Shown here: in pieces, positions 34,267 to 43,802 of the stretch | Numbering within the stretch: position 1 is the first letter of the stretch | Layout of the letters: each line of letters begins with the position of its first letter | Origin: Bacillota bacterium | GTDB lineage: Bacteria > Bacillota > Clostridia > Tissierellales > Sedimentibacteraceae | Direction: 5' to 3' | Assembly: GCA_023386345.1 (NCBI GenBank) | Contig: JAEWJT010000016.1 | Coordinates: forward strand, 1-64,000 | DNA: 64,000 nucleotides | Notes under the pieces: generated by a model | What the model saw: the letters and a program-made list of their open reading frames with translations, nothing else | Databases searched by the model: none | What the model was told of the DNA's origin: nothing | Position numbers and translations under genes: made by a program

Positions 34267-35268
34267 ATGGCAGAGCTTTCAGGAAAACAAAAAGCGGCGG
34301 CGATAATTGTATCATTAGGTTCAGATACTGGATCTAAAATATATAAGCATCTAAATGAAGAAGACATAGAACAGCTAACTCTTGAAATAGCTCAATTGAA
34401 AGCTATTTCTCCAGAAGATTTTGAGAAAATATTAGAAGATTTCTATGCTATATGTCTAACCCAAAAAGTAATAACAGAAGGTGGCGTTGGTTACGCAAGA
34501 GATGTCTTAGAAAAAGCTTTTGGAGCTCAAATGGCGGCAAGCTTACTTGAAAGAGTAACAAAGTCTATGAAGACAAAAGCATTTGAATTTATCAGAAAAG
34601 CCGATTACAAAAATTTGCTTTCTATTATACAAAACGAGCATCCTCAAACTATAGCATTGGTTTTATCCTATGCAAGAACAGACCAAGCTGCAGCTGTCAT
34701 CGGTGAGTTACCTAAAGAAAAGAAGATTGCAGTTGTTGAAAGAATTGCAAAAATGGACAGAACCTCTCCGGAAGTAATTAAGCAGGTAGAGGAAGCCTTG
34801 CAAAAGAAATTTATGTCTGTTGTTTCTGTGGATTTTACAGAAATAGGTGGAATTGGCTACATAGCAGATGTAATGAACAATATGGACAGAGGAAACGAAA
34901 AATATGTCTTTGATGAATTAAGCAGAAAAGATATGAAATTAGCAGACGAAATCAGAAAGAGAATGTTTGTATTTGAAGACATTATTACTCTTGGTGGAAG
35001 AGATATACAACGCTTTATCAGAGAGGTTGACAGTAAAGATTTGGTTCTTGCCTTAAAAGGTGCTAATAAAGAAGTTGGAGAGGTCATACTTTCTAATATG
35101 TCACAAAGAATGCAGGATACTATTAAATCAGAGTTAGAATACACACATAATGTAAGATTAAGAGATGTTGAAGAAGCACAGCAAAGAATAGTTTCTGTTG
35201 TAAGAAGATTGGAAGAAGAGGGAGAATTAGTAATAACAAAGGGTGGAAAGGATGAGATAATTGTCTAA
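34267..35268 (+). CDS. fliG: Flagellar motor switch protein FliG
   Basis: A 333-residue C-ring protein that contacts MS ring, FliM and the stator. It shows the EHPQ motif of the middle domain (NEHPQTIALVLS) and the charged torque helix of the C-terminal domain (KYVFDELSRKDMKLADEIRKRMFVFEDI). Starts behind GGGGAGG, three bases after fliF. Confidence 0.96.
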   Translation: MAELSGKQKAAAIIVSLGSDTGSKIYKHLNEEDIEQLTLEIAQLKAISPEDFEKILEDFYAICLTQKVITEGGVGYARDVLEKAFGAQMAASLLERVTKSMKTKAFEFIRKADYKNLLSIIQNEHPQTIALVLSYARTDQAAAVIGELPKEKKIAVVERIAKMDRTSPEVIKQVEEALQKKFMSVVSVDFTEIGGIGYIADVMNNMDRGNEKYVFDELSRKDMKLADEIRKRMFVFEDIITLGGRDIQRFIREVDSKDLVLALKGANKEVGEVILSNMSQRMQDTIKSELEYTHNVRLRDVEEAQQRIVSVVRRLEEEGELVITKGGKDEIIV

Positions 35269-36025
35269 GATAATCAAATCAGACTATGTTATTATTCAAG
35301 AGCCTAAAAGTATTTACAATAGCTTAGAACATCCTAAATCTACAGGAAAACATATAGATGTTAGAAACAGTTTATCGATGGTTTCAGATAGCGAAAGAGA
35401 AAAGATAATAGCTGATGCTATCAATGAATCAAAAGAAATTATAGAAGCTGCTGATAATTATAAAATCAATATGCTTGCAACTGTTGATAAAGAGATAGAG
35501 GAGCATAGAAAAAGAGGCTACGAAGTTGGATATACACAAGCTTATGAAAAAGGAAAAAGTCTTGGGTATGAAGAAGGAAAGATAATAGCACAAAAAGAAA
35601 TAGATAAAAAAAATGAAGATCTCATAGCCGAGCTATGTAAGCAAATATACATGGTAGAGGATAGCAAGGACGAGATTATAAAAAGATATGAGAAAGATTT
35701 AGTTAAACTTGCTACTGAAATAGCAGAAAAAATAATACGAGTAAAAATTAGTCAAAATGATGAGATAATAAAAGACATTCTAAATAATGCAGTAAAAGAT
35801 TATAGAAATGTCGAATGGTTAAAAATCTATCTTTCAAAAAATGATTACATAACAATTTCTACTGATAAAAATATCATGGAAAGACTCTCGCAGATTTCTG
35901 AACATGTTGCTTTAGAAGCCATGGCAGATGGAGAGGATGGAGAATTGATAATTGAAAGCCCCGAAAATCTTATTGATTTAGGAGTGGACACTCAACTTAG
36001 CAATTTAAGAAATGCGATATCATAA
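35261..36025 (+). CDS. fliH: Flagellar assembly protein FliH
   Basis: A 254-residue negative regulator and carrier of the export ATPase FliI. A long central coiled coil (about residues 55-140) includes a GYEVGYTQAYEKGKSLGYEEGK glycine-repeat segment. The C-terminal domain (LVKLATEIAEKIIRVK) binds FliI. The start is TTG at 35261, within the end of fliG and behind GGAAAGGATGAG. No ATG alternative is in frame without a stop. Confidence 0.88.
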   Translation: MSKIIKSDYVIIQEPKSIYNSLEHPKSTGKHIDVRNSLSMVSDSEREKIIADAINESKEIIEAADNYKINMLATVDKEIEEHRKRGYEVGYTQAYEKGKSLGYEEGKIIAQKEIDKKNEDLIAELCKQIYMVEDSKDEIIKRYEKDLVKLATEIAEKIIRVKISQNDEIIKDILNNAVKDYRNVEWLKIYLSKNDYITISTDKNIMERLSQISEHVALEAMADGEDGELIIESPENLIDLGVDTQLSNLRNAIS

Positions 36026-36095
36026 TCGCACTTTGTGAGTCATTAGTATAATATGCTAAGCATATTGCAAAATAGTCTAAAGGAGATAACTTATT

Positions 36096-37406
36096 GTGAA
36101 TTTTGAAGAACTTAGCAGATTGATAAATAAATCCGATTTTTTCACCTATATGGGCAAAGTAAAAAAAATCTCCGGACTAATGGTAGAAGCTACAGGATCT
36201 AAATATAAAATAGGCGAAATTTGTAAAATTTTAACAGAAGATAATAAACAAATTGACACAGAGGTAGTTGGATTTAACGATGATAGAGTAATACTGATGC
36301 CATATGAAGACATCAAAGGAATAGGACTTGGAAATGTAGTTGTATCAACAGGTAAAAAGTTGCGAATTCCTGTAGGTGATTTTTTAAAAGGCAGGATAAT
36401 AGATTCCAGAGGCAGAGCTATAGATGGAAAAGGTGAATTTGATAATATTGATGATTATTGCTATGTAGACAACGCTTATATCAATCCTTTATCAAGACCA
36501 AGAATAGATACAAGTTTAAGCTTCGGAGTTAAAGCTTTGGATGGAGTTTTGACCATAGGTAAGGGGCAAAGAATGGGTATATTTGCAGGTAGTGGAGTTG
36601 GAAAAAGTACACTAATGGGCATGGTTGCCAAAAATGTAAAAGCTGACATAAATGTTATAGCTCTTGTAGGTGAGAGAGGCAGAGAGGTTAGAGAATTTAT
36701 AGAGAAAGACTTGGGCGAGGAAGGTCTGGCAAGATCTGTAGTAGTGGTAGCAACATCTGACCAGCCAGCCATGCTTAGACTTAAATGCTCGCTAGTTGCA
36801 ACGACAATAGCTGAATACTTTAAGGATCAAGGAAAGGATGTTCTTCTGATGATGGACTCGCTGACAAGATTTGCGATGGCTCAAAGAGAGATAGGACTAG
36901 CAACAGGTGAGCCACCTGTTTCAAGAGGATACACTCCTTCAATATATGCTGAATTACCGAAATTGTTGGAAAGAAGTGGAAATTTTGAGCAAGGCTCAAT
37001 AACAGGTATATACACAGTTTTGGTAGAGGGTGATGATACAAATGAGCCAATATCAGATACAGTAAGAGGTATACTGGATGGTCACATAGTTTTGACAAGA
37101 GAATTAGCAAATAGAAATCACTTTCCGGCTATTGATGTAAATGCGAGTATCTCGCGTTTGATGACTGATATAGCAGGCAAAAATCATATTAAAAACGCTA
37201 AAAAGTTAAGAGATATTTTGTCCTTATACTATGCAAATTACGACCTAATATCGATAGGTGCGTATAAAAAGGGCTCTAATCCTTCATTAGATTATGCTAT
37301 TGACAAGGTTGATATAGTAAACAAATTTTTACAGCAGGAGATAAATGAAAGCTTTAGCTTTGAGGATACACTAAGCATTTTAAATGATATTGTTGGCAAT
37401 GATTAG
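36096..37406 (+). CDS. fliI: Flagellum-specific ATP synthase FliI
   Basis: A 436-residue export ATPase related to F1-beta. The P-loop AGSGVGKST (about residues 166-174), GERGREVREF and the LLMMDSLTRFAMAQREI Walker B region are intact. It forms a hexamer with FliJ and FliH at the export gate. Initiates with GTG behind AAAGGAG. Confidence 0.96.
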   Translation: MNFEELSRLINKSDFFTYMGKVKKISGLMVEATGSKYKIGEICKILTEDNKQIDTEVVGFNDDRVILMPYEDIKGIGLGNVVVSTGKKLRIPVGDFLKGRIIDSRGRAIDGKGEFDNIDDYCYVDNAYINPLSRPRIDTSLSFGVKALDGVLTIGKGQRMGIFAGSGVGKSTLMGMVAKNVKADINVIALVGERGREVREFIEKDLGEEGLARSVVVVATSDQPAMLRLKCSLVATTIAEYFKDQGKDVLLMMDSLTRFAMAQREIGLATGEPPVSRGYTPSIYAELPKLLERSGNFEQGSITGIYTVLVEGDDTNEPISDTVRGILDGHIVLTRELANRNHFPAIDVNASISRLMTDIAGKNHIKNAKKLRDILSLYYANYDLISIGAYKKGSNPSLDYAIDKVDIVNKFLQQEINESFSFEDTLSILNDIVGND

Positions 37407-37432
37407 GATAAGAAAAGGTAATGTAGATTAAT

Positions 37433-37885
37433 ATGAAAAAATTCAAATTTTCTTTAGAAAAAATATTGCAATTAAAGGAACAGATTTTAAAAAATTTAAA
37501 AAATGATTTATCCTTTCTACAAATGGCACTTAAAGAAAAAGAGGCGGAGATACAAGACTTGTGGTCAAAATATTATAAGACTGATAATGAATACAAGGAA
37601 AAATCCTCAAAATCTATAATGCCATATGAAATTGCACAATACAAAGATTATATGACCTATATTACAAACATGATAAAAAAGAAAGAAGAAGAGAAATCTG
37701 TCATTCTGAAAAAAATAGAAGCAAAAAAACAAGAAATAATCAATATGAATATAGAGATATCAACCTTGGAGAAGTTAAAGGATAAGAAGCTGGCAAAATA
37801 TAATTACAAGGTTCAGAAGATGGAAGAGATACTAATAGAAGAATTTGTTTCAAATTCAACATCAGTTTCAGCAGAAGCAAACTGA
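37433..37885 (+). CDS. fliJ: Flagellar export protein FliJ
   Basis: A 150-residue, highly charged, coiled-coil protein. The FSLEKILQLKE start is characteristic. FliJ forms the central stalk of the FliI ring and passes chaperone-cargo complexes to FlhA. It follows fliI by 26 bases. Confidence 0.88.
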   Translation: MKKFKFSLEKILQLKEQILKNLKNDLSFLQMALKEKEAEIQDLWSKYYKTDNEYKEKSSKSIMPYEIAQYKDYMTYITNMIKKKEEEKSVILKKIEAKKQEIINMNIEISTLEKLKDKKLAKYNYKVQKMEEILIEEFVSNSTSVSAEAN

Positions 37886-37977
37886 TAAGCTTATTAAATT
37901 AGACTATGAAAATTATGCTAAATCTTAGCATAAGTAAACATAGAATATAATTAAGATATGTAAGGAGGTGAAAACAA

Positions 37978-39420
37978 ATGAATATAAACACGGATATCTT
38001 GAAAATGCTTTATCAGCAAGGGCTTAGTTCTGTAGGCACAAGTGGCATAGGAAATACTAATGGAACAACATCTGGCTTGGCAGGTGATGAAAGTTCGTTT
38101 TTAGGAATACTGAATGAAGTAATTTCTAAAAATGACTTAAATAAACTCACATCAACTACATCAGAAAATAAGCAAAGCAGTAATAGTGAATTATCACTTG
38201 CAATTTCTCTGTTGATGCAGCAAATTACAGGAAGCAATTTAACAGGACAGTATCAAATTGATGAAATTTTGAATACCCTGAAAGATTCTGACGGATTGGG
38301 CATTGAAGCTTTAACTGGAATTGCTGAAAATTTAGGCTCAAATCCTAGTGCTTCAAATATAGATGGGCTTATAGAAGCTTTACAAGGATTAAATCAAAGC
38401 AAAGCTAACGACGCACAAGAAAATGTTGTTGATGCTATGAACTCAGAACCTGCTGCAAACACTAATACTAAAGAAAGCAGAAGTTTTCCAAAGGAAATAA
38501 TGGATAGCATAAATGCTGCTAGACAGGCTCATGAGCTAATACGTGCAAGGATAAACCAAATTAGAGACTTTACAGGCAGAGCTAATGTAGGACAAGTTGA
38601 TGCTTTGAGTAATTCGAATAATATAGAAGAATTATTAGCAAACGGTCTTACAGGTGTGGATTTACAAAATCTAAAAGTTTCCTTGATTTCAACTGATGAT
38701 TTAAACAATGCTCCAATAGTTGATTCAATACTGGATATTGAGGAGATAGGAAGCACAGGGCAATCATTGTTAAATGCAGAACTTTTATCAGCAGAAGCAG
38801 GCTCGCAAAATACTGAAGAAAATTCAAGTATGAGAAAAGATGAATCAAGAGTTGATATTATAGGTGAAAGCATCCTAAACGCTAATGTAGTAAATACAAC
38901 AGAGACTCAAGCTGACAATAAAGCAAATAAGGTTGGCAATGAGTTAACATCAGTAAAAGAAAGCGTATTTGAGCAGATAAAAGACCAAGTGTCAACGATG
39001 AGAGCAGATGGCAAGCAAGCCATAACAATGCACCTTAAACCAGAAGAGCTTGGTAAGTTGGACATAAAGATGGTTTTAGAAAAAGGAAATCTTTCCATAG
39101 AAATTCTTACCACAAATGCAAAGGCTCACAGCTTGATTTTATCCAGTATACCAGAGCTAGAGAATGTTTTGAAAAATAGTATGGCATCAGATAGAAACTT
39201 TATGAACTTTGAAAGTGCTAAACAATTATCTGAAGAAAATGCTAGACAAAACAATCATGGATACAACGGGCAGCAATCACAGCAGCAAGAACAACATGAA
39301 AACAAGAGTGGACATGAGCAATTTTACACTACAAGCTTAGAAGATGGCGAAAAAGTTGATTTTTACACAGCATTTTCAAGAATGAGAGAAGCAAAAGAAC
39401 AGATTTTTAGTAGAAGTTAA
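37978..39420 (+). CDS. fliK: Flagellar hook-length control protein FliK
   Basis: A 480-residue secreted ruler protein. The long Ser/Asn/Thr-rich N-terminal two thirds are of low complexity as usual. The conserved C-terminal switch domain begins near residue 325 and includes ITMHLKPEELGKLDIKM and SSIPELENVL, which interacts with FlhB to change export specificity. A glutamine-rich stretch (GYNGQQSQQQEQ) follows. Start behind AAGGAGGTG. Confidence 0.9.
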   Translation: MNINTDILKMLYQQGLSSVGTSGIGNTNGTTSGLAGDESSFLGILNEVISKNDLNKLTSTTSENKQSSNSELSLAISLLMQQITGSNLTGQYQIDEILNTLKDSDGLGIEALTGIAENLGSNPSASNIDGLIEALQGLNQSKANDAQENVVDAMNSEPAANTNTKESRSFPKEIMDSINAARQAHELIRARINQIRDFTGRANVGQVDALSNSNNIEELLANGLTGVDLQNLKVSLISTDDLNNAPIVDSILDIEEIGSTGQSLLNAELLSAEAGSQNTEENSSMRKDESRVDIIGESILNANVVNTTETQADNKANKVGNELTSVKESVFEQIKDQVSTMRADGKQAITMHLKPEELGKLDIKMVLEKGNLSIEILTTNAKAHSLILSSIPELENVLKNSMASDRNFMNFESAKQLSEENARQNNHGYNGQQSQQQEQHENKSGHEQFYTTSLEDGEKVDFYTAFSRMREAKEQIFSRS

Positions 39421-39438
39421 GCAAAGGAGGCAAAAGAT

Positions 39439-40146
39439 ATGGATGTGAATGGTTATATTTCCCCGTTATATACAGGAAGAGAAGCAAATTATGTTGTAAA
39501 AGGCGGTGGCTCTAATCTTGGAATGGATGATTTCCTAAAGCTATTAGCTGCACAATTGGCTAATCAAGATATGATGAACCCAAGCCAAGATACTGATTTT
39601 ATAGCTCAGATGGCACAGTTTTCATCATTGCAATCCATGGACTCTATGGCAAAGATGACTTCCTTTAACCAATCTACTGCTTTAGTGGGAAAATATGTTG
39701 TAGTTGCAACATATGAAAAGGGTTTGGATAAAGATGGAAATCTAAAGCTTAAGACAGTGGAAGGATTTGTAGAAAAGGTAACTTTATTTGGAAATGAGCC
39801 TTCTATAATTGTTAATGGAAAGGCATATGGTTACTCAAATGTAATGGAGATTAAGACACCTCCAGAAACGTCTACAGTATTAAATAAAGCAGTTGCAGCA
39901 GCACTGGAAAATAAAACTACTGCTACAGTAAGTGAAGACGGTTCTACAGTACCTACTACATCTAAATGGGTTACACAAGAAGCAATGAATGCTTATACAG
40001 CAGCTATCGAATTAGCCCAAGCTATAGTTAATAAAGCAGATGCAACAAATGAAGAGAAAGTGAGTGCAATATCAGCATTATCCTTAGCAACAGAAACATT
40101 TAATAGTGCTAAGAAGAATGGATTAAAAACACCAGAAGAACCATAA
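39439..40146 (+). CDS. flgD: Hook-cap protein FlgD with C-terminal FIVAR-type module
   Basis: A 235-residue protein. Residues 1-140 are a short Gram-positive FlgD: the N-terminal MDDFLKLLAAQLANQDMMNP and QMAQFSSLQSM blocks, then TALVGKYVV and a small barrel. From about residue 146 the sequence changes to LNKAVAAALEN, DGSTVPTTSKWVTQEAMNAY and ATNEEKVSAISALSLATETFNSAKKNG. That is the pattern of the FIVAR-type repeat common in clostridial surface proteins. Standard FlgD proteins of this size class stop near residue 140. FlgD caps the growing hook; the extra module would be exposed at the hook tip. Confidence 0.85.
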   Translation: MDVNGYISPLYTGREANYVVKGGGSNLGMDDFLKLLAAQLANQDMMNPSQDTDFIAQMAQFSSLQSMDSMAKMTSFNQSTALVGKYVVVATYEKGLDKDGNLKLKTVEGFVEKVTLFGNEPSIIVNGKAYGYSNVMEIKTPPETSTVLNKAVAAALENKTTATVSEDGSTVPTTSKWVTQEAMNAYTAAIELAQAIVNKADATNEEKVSAISALSLATETFNSAKKNGLKTPEEP

Positions 40147-40182
40147 AGAGAACATAAAAAAATATAAGAAGGCGGTGAGTAG

Positions 40183-40596
40183 ATGTCAGATGTTAATTTT
40201 TTAAGAAATATTAGCAATATCAACTCTAACCTTGATATCAACTCAGTAAAGAGGCAGAACCTAAATAAGAGTACAAGCTCAAACGAAGGCTTGAAAGAAA
40301 GCTCGTTTAAGGAACTGTTAAATGAGAAGCAAGCTCAGGTCAATGCTCTTTCATTCTCAAAGCATGCAGCAGAAAGAATTGAGCAAAGAAATATAGATAT
40401 TGACGAATCAATAGCAGGCAAGCTAAGTGAAGCCTTAGAACAAGCTAAGGATAAAGGACTTAAAAATGTTCTGGTTATGATAGATTCATCAGCATTTATA
40501 CTGAACACACTGAGCAACAAGGTTATAACAGCACTGAATAATTCAGAGCTAAAAGAAAATATATTTACAAATATAGACGGAGCTGTAATAAAATAG
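40183..40596 (+). CDS. Flagellar operon protein (TIGR02530-type)
   Basis: A 137-residue protein of the family always found between flgD and flgE in Firmicutes. The C-terminal conserved block runs from LSFSKHAAERIEQRNIDI to VITAL. Its role is not established; position suggests a hook assembly or chaperone function. Start behind AAGGCGGTGAG. Confidence 0.85.
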   Translation: MSDVNFLRNISNINSNLDINSVKRQNLNKSTSSNEGLKESSFKELLNEKQAQVNALSFSKHAAERIEQRNIDIDESIAGKLSEALEQAKDKGLKNVLVMIDSSAFILNTLSNKVITALNNSELKENIFTNIDGAVIK

Positions 40597-40745
40597 CCGG
40601 TCCACTTGTGGAGGCTAAGTGCTATGACTTATTGATTAGCACAGGTTCTTATCAAAGTAAAATTACAGCTTTAGGTAATAAAAAACAATAAAATTATCTA
40701 ATGGCTCGGCAAAGTCGAGACTATGTTTAAAGGAGAACAAATATT
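40597..40745 (+). other. Intergenic region before flgE
   Basis: 149 bases with possible small hairpins (GTGCT/AGCAC at about 40619-40645, CTCG/CGAG at about 40704-40718) and the AAAGGAG site of flgE. No known riboswitch or promoter could be assigned. Confidence 0.3.
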
Positions 40746-41624
40746 ATGATGAGATCATTATACTCAGGCGTTGCAGGCTTGAGAACACACCAAACAAAGA
40801 TGGACGTAGTAGGTAACAATATATCAAACGTAAATACATATGCTTATAAATCACAAAGAGCTACTTTTAGAGATTTGTACTATCAAACTACAAGAGCTTC
40901 AAGTAACGGAGTAAATGCGATGCAGTTAGGATACGGTGCTCAGGTAGGCTCTATTGACACTTTACATATGAGAGCTGGATATTCACCTACTGATAGACCT
41001 ATGGATGTTTATATAGACGGAGAAGGATTTATAACTGTAGCAGATCCAAACGGTGGAGAGATGTATACTCGTGTAGGTGCTTTATCGTTTATGCCTATAA
41101 AGGGATCAGCTACTGGAGATTACAGATTAGTTGACATAAATGGAAATCCTATTATGGGTTGTAATGCAACTATAACTGCTTCGACTCCTCCAACAAGTAC
41201 TATAGGTGGTATTGATCCAGCGACTTCAGTAATTGCTGCACCTGAAGAAGTAGTAGTTAAAAATTTTGCTGATTATACAAATATTTCTATAGGAGCAGAC
41301 GGAATAATCACTGGTATAGATAAAACTGGAACAGTTTTACAATTGGGAGCTATAGCAATAGCTAAGATTTCTAATCCTGAAGGACTTACAATGCAGGGAA
41401 ACTCTTACTTTAAGGCTATAAACAACACAGGCGTTATTTCGTATAACAAAGCAAGCAAAAACGGAGTTGGTGGTTTAGTAACTGGAGCTTTGGAAATGTC
41501 AAACGTAGACCTTGCAAAAGAGTTTACAGATATGATTACAACTCAAAGAGGATACCAAGCTAACTCAAGAATAATCTCAGTTGTAGACGAGATGCTACAA
41601 GAGCTTGTAAACTTAAAGAGATAA
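40746..41624 (+). CDS. flgE: Flagellar hook protein FlgE
   Basis: A 292-residue hook subunit of the short Gram-positive type. N-terminal RSLYSGVAGLRTHQTKMDVVGNNISNVNT and C-terminal ALEMSNVDLAKEFTDMITTQRGYQANSRI are the axial-protein termini. The centre is a variable surface domain. Position before flbD and motAB supports hook rather than distal rod identity. ATG at 40746 behind AAAGGAG; the second ATG at 40749 is possible. Confidence 0.92.
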   Translation: MMRSLYSGVAGLRTHQTKMDVVGNNISNVNTYAYKSQRATFRDLYYQTTRASSNGVNAMQLGYGAQVGSIDTLHMRAGYSPTDRPMDVYIDGEGFITVADPNGGEMYTRVGALSFMPIKGSATGDYRLVDINGNPIMGCNATITASTPPTSTIGGIDPATSVIAAPEEVVVKNFADYTNISIGADGIITGIDKTGTVLQLGAIAIAKISNPEGLTMQGNSYFKAINNTGVISYNKASKNGVGGLVTGALEMSNVDLAKEFTDMITTQRGYQANSRIISVVDEMLQELVNLKR

Positions 41625-41647
41625 TTTTTAAAACTTAATATTGGGAG

Positions 41648-41685
41648 GATGTAAGCATTGTTTCTAAGCAATCAATGCTTACATC
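41648..41685 (+). repeat. Strong hairpin between flgE and flbD
   Basis: Perfect 13-bp stem GATGTAAGCATTG/CAATGCTTACATC with a 12-base loop, 23 bases after the flgE stop. There is no T-run, so it is more likely a processing or 3'-end-stabilising stem than a terminator. The remaining 195 bases to flbD are AT-rich; no clear promoter was identified. Confidence 0.55.
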
Positions 41686-41881
41686 ACACCATTACAATGA
41701 TTTGATTAGTAAATTTTCTAAATCTGATTGACTTATATGTGTATATATAAAGTAAAATATAAGTTATTAAACTGCTTAAGCAGAAAAAAAGGAAGTATAT
41801 AAATAAATATTTTAATAATTTACATTTTATTTTATATTAAAATGTAACAAAAAAATCTCAATAAGAGAGGGGCAAAATGTT

Positions 41882-42088
41882 ATGATAATATTAGAAAAAC
41901 TTAATAAAGAAGAAATAGTCCTTAATTCTAATCACATAGAAATAATAGAGACTATTCCTGAAACAAAGATTACTTTAACATCAGGCAGATACTATTTGGT
42001 AGCTCAGAGTCCTGGTGAGGTTGTAGAAAGGATTATTCAATATAATCGAAAAATTTACAGTAACTTAATTAGAGTGAACGAGGTGTGA
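41882..42088 (+). CDS. flbD: Flagellar protein FlbD
   Basis: A 68-residue protein of the small FlbD family (LNSNHIEIIETIPETKITLTSGRYYLV). It is almost always found between flgE and motA in Firmicutes; the exact function is unknown. Behind AGAGGGG. Its stop is one base from the motA start. Confidence 0.9.
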   Translation: MIILEKLNKEEIVLNSNHIEIIETIPETKITLTSGRYYLVAQSPGEVVERIIQYNRKIYSNLIRVNEV

Positions 42089-42089
42089 T

Positions 42090-42926
42090 ATGGATATAGG
42101 TTTTTTAATTGGCTTTTTAGCGGCAATTGGACTTACTGTATATGGTATAGCAAGTGACCCGCTGCAAGGTTTTACTGCACTTGGCAATTTTTTCGACTTA
42201 GCCAGTGTATATATAACCATAGGAGGAACATTTGCAACAATTATTATGTCAGTTCCTATGAAATACATAGCAAGCATTCCTGCACATATCGGAATTCTTA
42301 TGAAGAAAGAAAAAGTGAACATGCAAGGATATATTGATGTTCTTGTAGAATTAGCACAGGAAGCGAGAGTTAAGGGGCTACTGGCTTTGGAAGAAAAAAT
42401 AAATCAAATAGAAATTGATGACAGATTTTTAAAATTTTGCGTAATGCTTATAATTGACGCCTTAGAAGCTACAAAGGTTAGAGAGCAAATCGAAAATGAA
42501 ATAAACTGTATAGAAGTCAGACATGCCAACGCTTGGAAAGTTTATGAACGTGGTGAGCAGATGGGTCCTGCGTTCGGTATGCTAGGAACACTTATAGGTC
42601 TGATAAATATGCTTAAAAACCTAAACCCAGATGATTCAGCAGGTCTAGGTCAAGGGATGTCAGTTGCCTTGGTAACGACCTTTTATGGGTCTTTTCTAGC
42701 CAACGTGTTATTTGGACCTATGGGTAACAGACTAAAGGCAAAGCACGAAGAAGAAATGACTCTTAAAAACATGATCATGGAAGGTGTCTTATCTATACAA
42801 GCAGGTGAAAATCCAAAATATATTAGAGATAAGCTAAATGCTTACTTAACATCGAAGCAAAGAAGTGGTTCATCTTCTGATAGTAGTTCAGACGAAGATA
42901 GCGGTAAAAAAGTTAGAAATAAATAG
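42090..42926 (+). CDS. motA: Flagellar motor stator protein MotA
   Basis: A 278-residue proton-type stator subunit with four membrane helices. The cytosolic loop contacts FliG, and GPAFGMLGTLIGLINML carries the conserved proline of the channel. A Ser/Asp-rich tail (GSSSDSSSDEDSGKK) of about 20 residues extends beyond the usual C-terminus. Start behind CGAGGTG. Confidence 0.94.
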   Translation: MDIGFLIGFLAAIGLTVYGIASDPLQGFTALGNFFDLASVYITIGGTFATIIMSVPMKYIASIPAHIGILMKKEKVNMQGYIDVLVELAQEARVKGLLALEEKINQIEIDDRFLKFCVMLIIDALEATKVREQIENEINCIEVRHANAWKVYERGEQMGPAFGMLGTLIGLINMLKNLNPDDSAGLGQGMSVALVTTFYGSFLANVLFGPMGNRLKAKHEEEMTLKNMIMEGVLSIQAGENPKYIRDKLNAYLTSKQRSGSSSDSSSDEDSGKKVRNK

Positions 42927-42967
42927 TTAAGTTTATGATAATTTATATTGGATGGTAGGTGAATAGA

Positions 42968-43759
42968 TTGGCAAAAAAAAGACAACCACAAGCTGTAAAT
43001 ACTGGCGCATGGCTAAATACATATGCTGATATGATTACTCTTATATTAACATTTTTCATATTGCTATTTGCTTTTTCTCAGATAAATGCAAAAAAATACG
43101 CTGACCTTGCTACTTCTCTTAGTGGTAATAAAAATACAATAGAAGTACCTAAAGATTATAAGCCTGGAGGGGACTTCCCAGGGACTGGAGGAAATTCTAG
43201 CGAAAGTGGTTCTGACGGCTCAGAGGGTTCAGAAAATGAAGCAAAAGAGAGCATTGATGCTTTGTATAACATATTGACAAACTATATTGATGAGAACAAT
43301 CTTGGTGGTGATGTTTCACTTGCAAGAATTGGAGATGAGATTTTCATACGTTTTGGAGATAAAATATTATTTGATGGATATAGTTCTGTGTTAAAGCAAA
43401 GTGGAAAAGAAATTCTTGATATTCTTGTTGTAGGACTTGAGCAGGCACAAAAAAACATAGAGTCAATTAATATTGCAGGACATACAGCAAAGGTTGAAAA
43501 TGAATCTGCTGAGATAGATAGAAAACTTTCGTCTGCCAGAGCTAATGAAGTGCTTTTATATATGGAAAACAAAGGAATATTAGATGCTTCAAAACTTTCA
43601 GCAGTTGGATATGGTCTTTATAAACCAATAGATACAAATGATACTCCTGAAGGAAGAGCGCAAAACAGAAGAGTTGAAATTTATATAATTAGAAAGACTC
43701 AAGAAAAGAGCACATTAGAGCGTTTTTATGAATTGCTAAAAGATAGGGAAAGTAATTAA
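42968..43759 (+). CDS. motB: Flagellar motor stator protein MotB
   Basis: About 263 residues. A short cytosolic basic N-terminus (MAKKRQPQ), one membrane helix with the proton-binding aspartate (YADMITLILTFFILLFAF, Asp21), a Gly/Ser-rich linker (about 55-80) and a C-terminal OmpA-type peptidoglycan-binding domain (NIAGHTA, GYGLYKPI, NRRVEIYI). I choose the TTG at 42968 behind AGGTGA because it gives the typical MAKK start; a GTG at 42959 lies within that ribosome site. Confidence 0.92.
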   Translation: MAKKRQPQAVNTGAWLNTYADMITLILTFFILLFAFSQINAKKYADLATSLSGNKNTIEVPKDYKPGGDFPGTGGNSSESGSDGSEGSENEAKESIDALYNILTNYIDENNLGGDVSLARIGDEIFIRFGDKILFDGYSSVLKQSGKEILDILVVGLEQAQKNIESINIAGHTAKVENESAEIDRKLSSARANEVLLYMENKGILDASKLSAVGYGLYKPIDTNDTPEGRAQNRRVEIYIIRKTQEKSTLERFYELLKDRESN

Positions 43760-43802
43760 AATGACAGTACAGAATAAATTAAAGATTGAAGAGGGCAGAT
43801 AA

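Noticed and set aside
40597..40745. A riboswitch in front of flgE
   Set aside because: Only short, weak stems are found and no known core motif matches; nothing beyond a normal ribosome site is supported.
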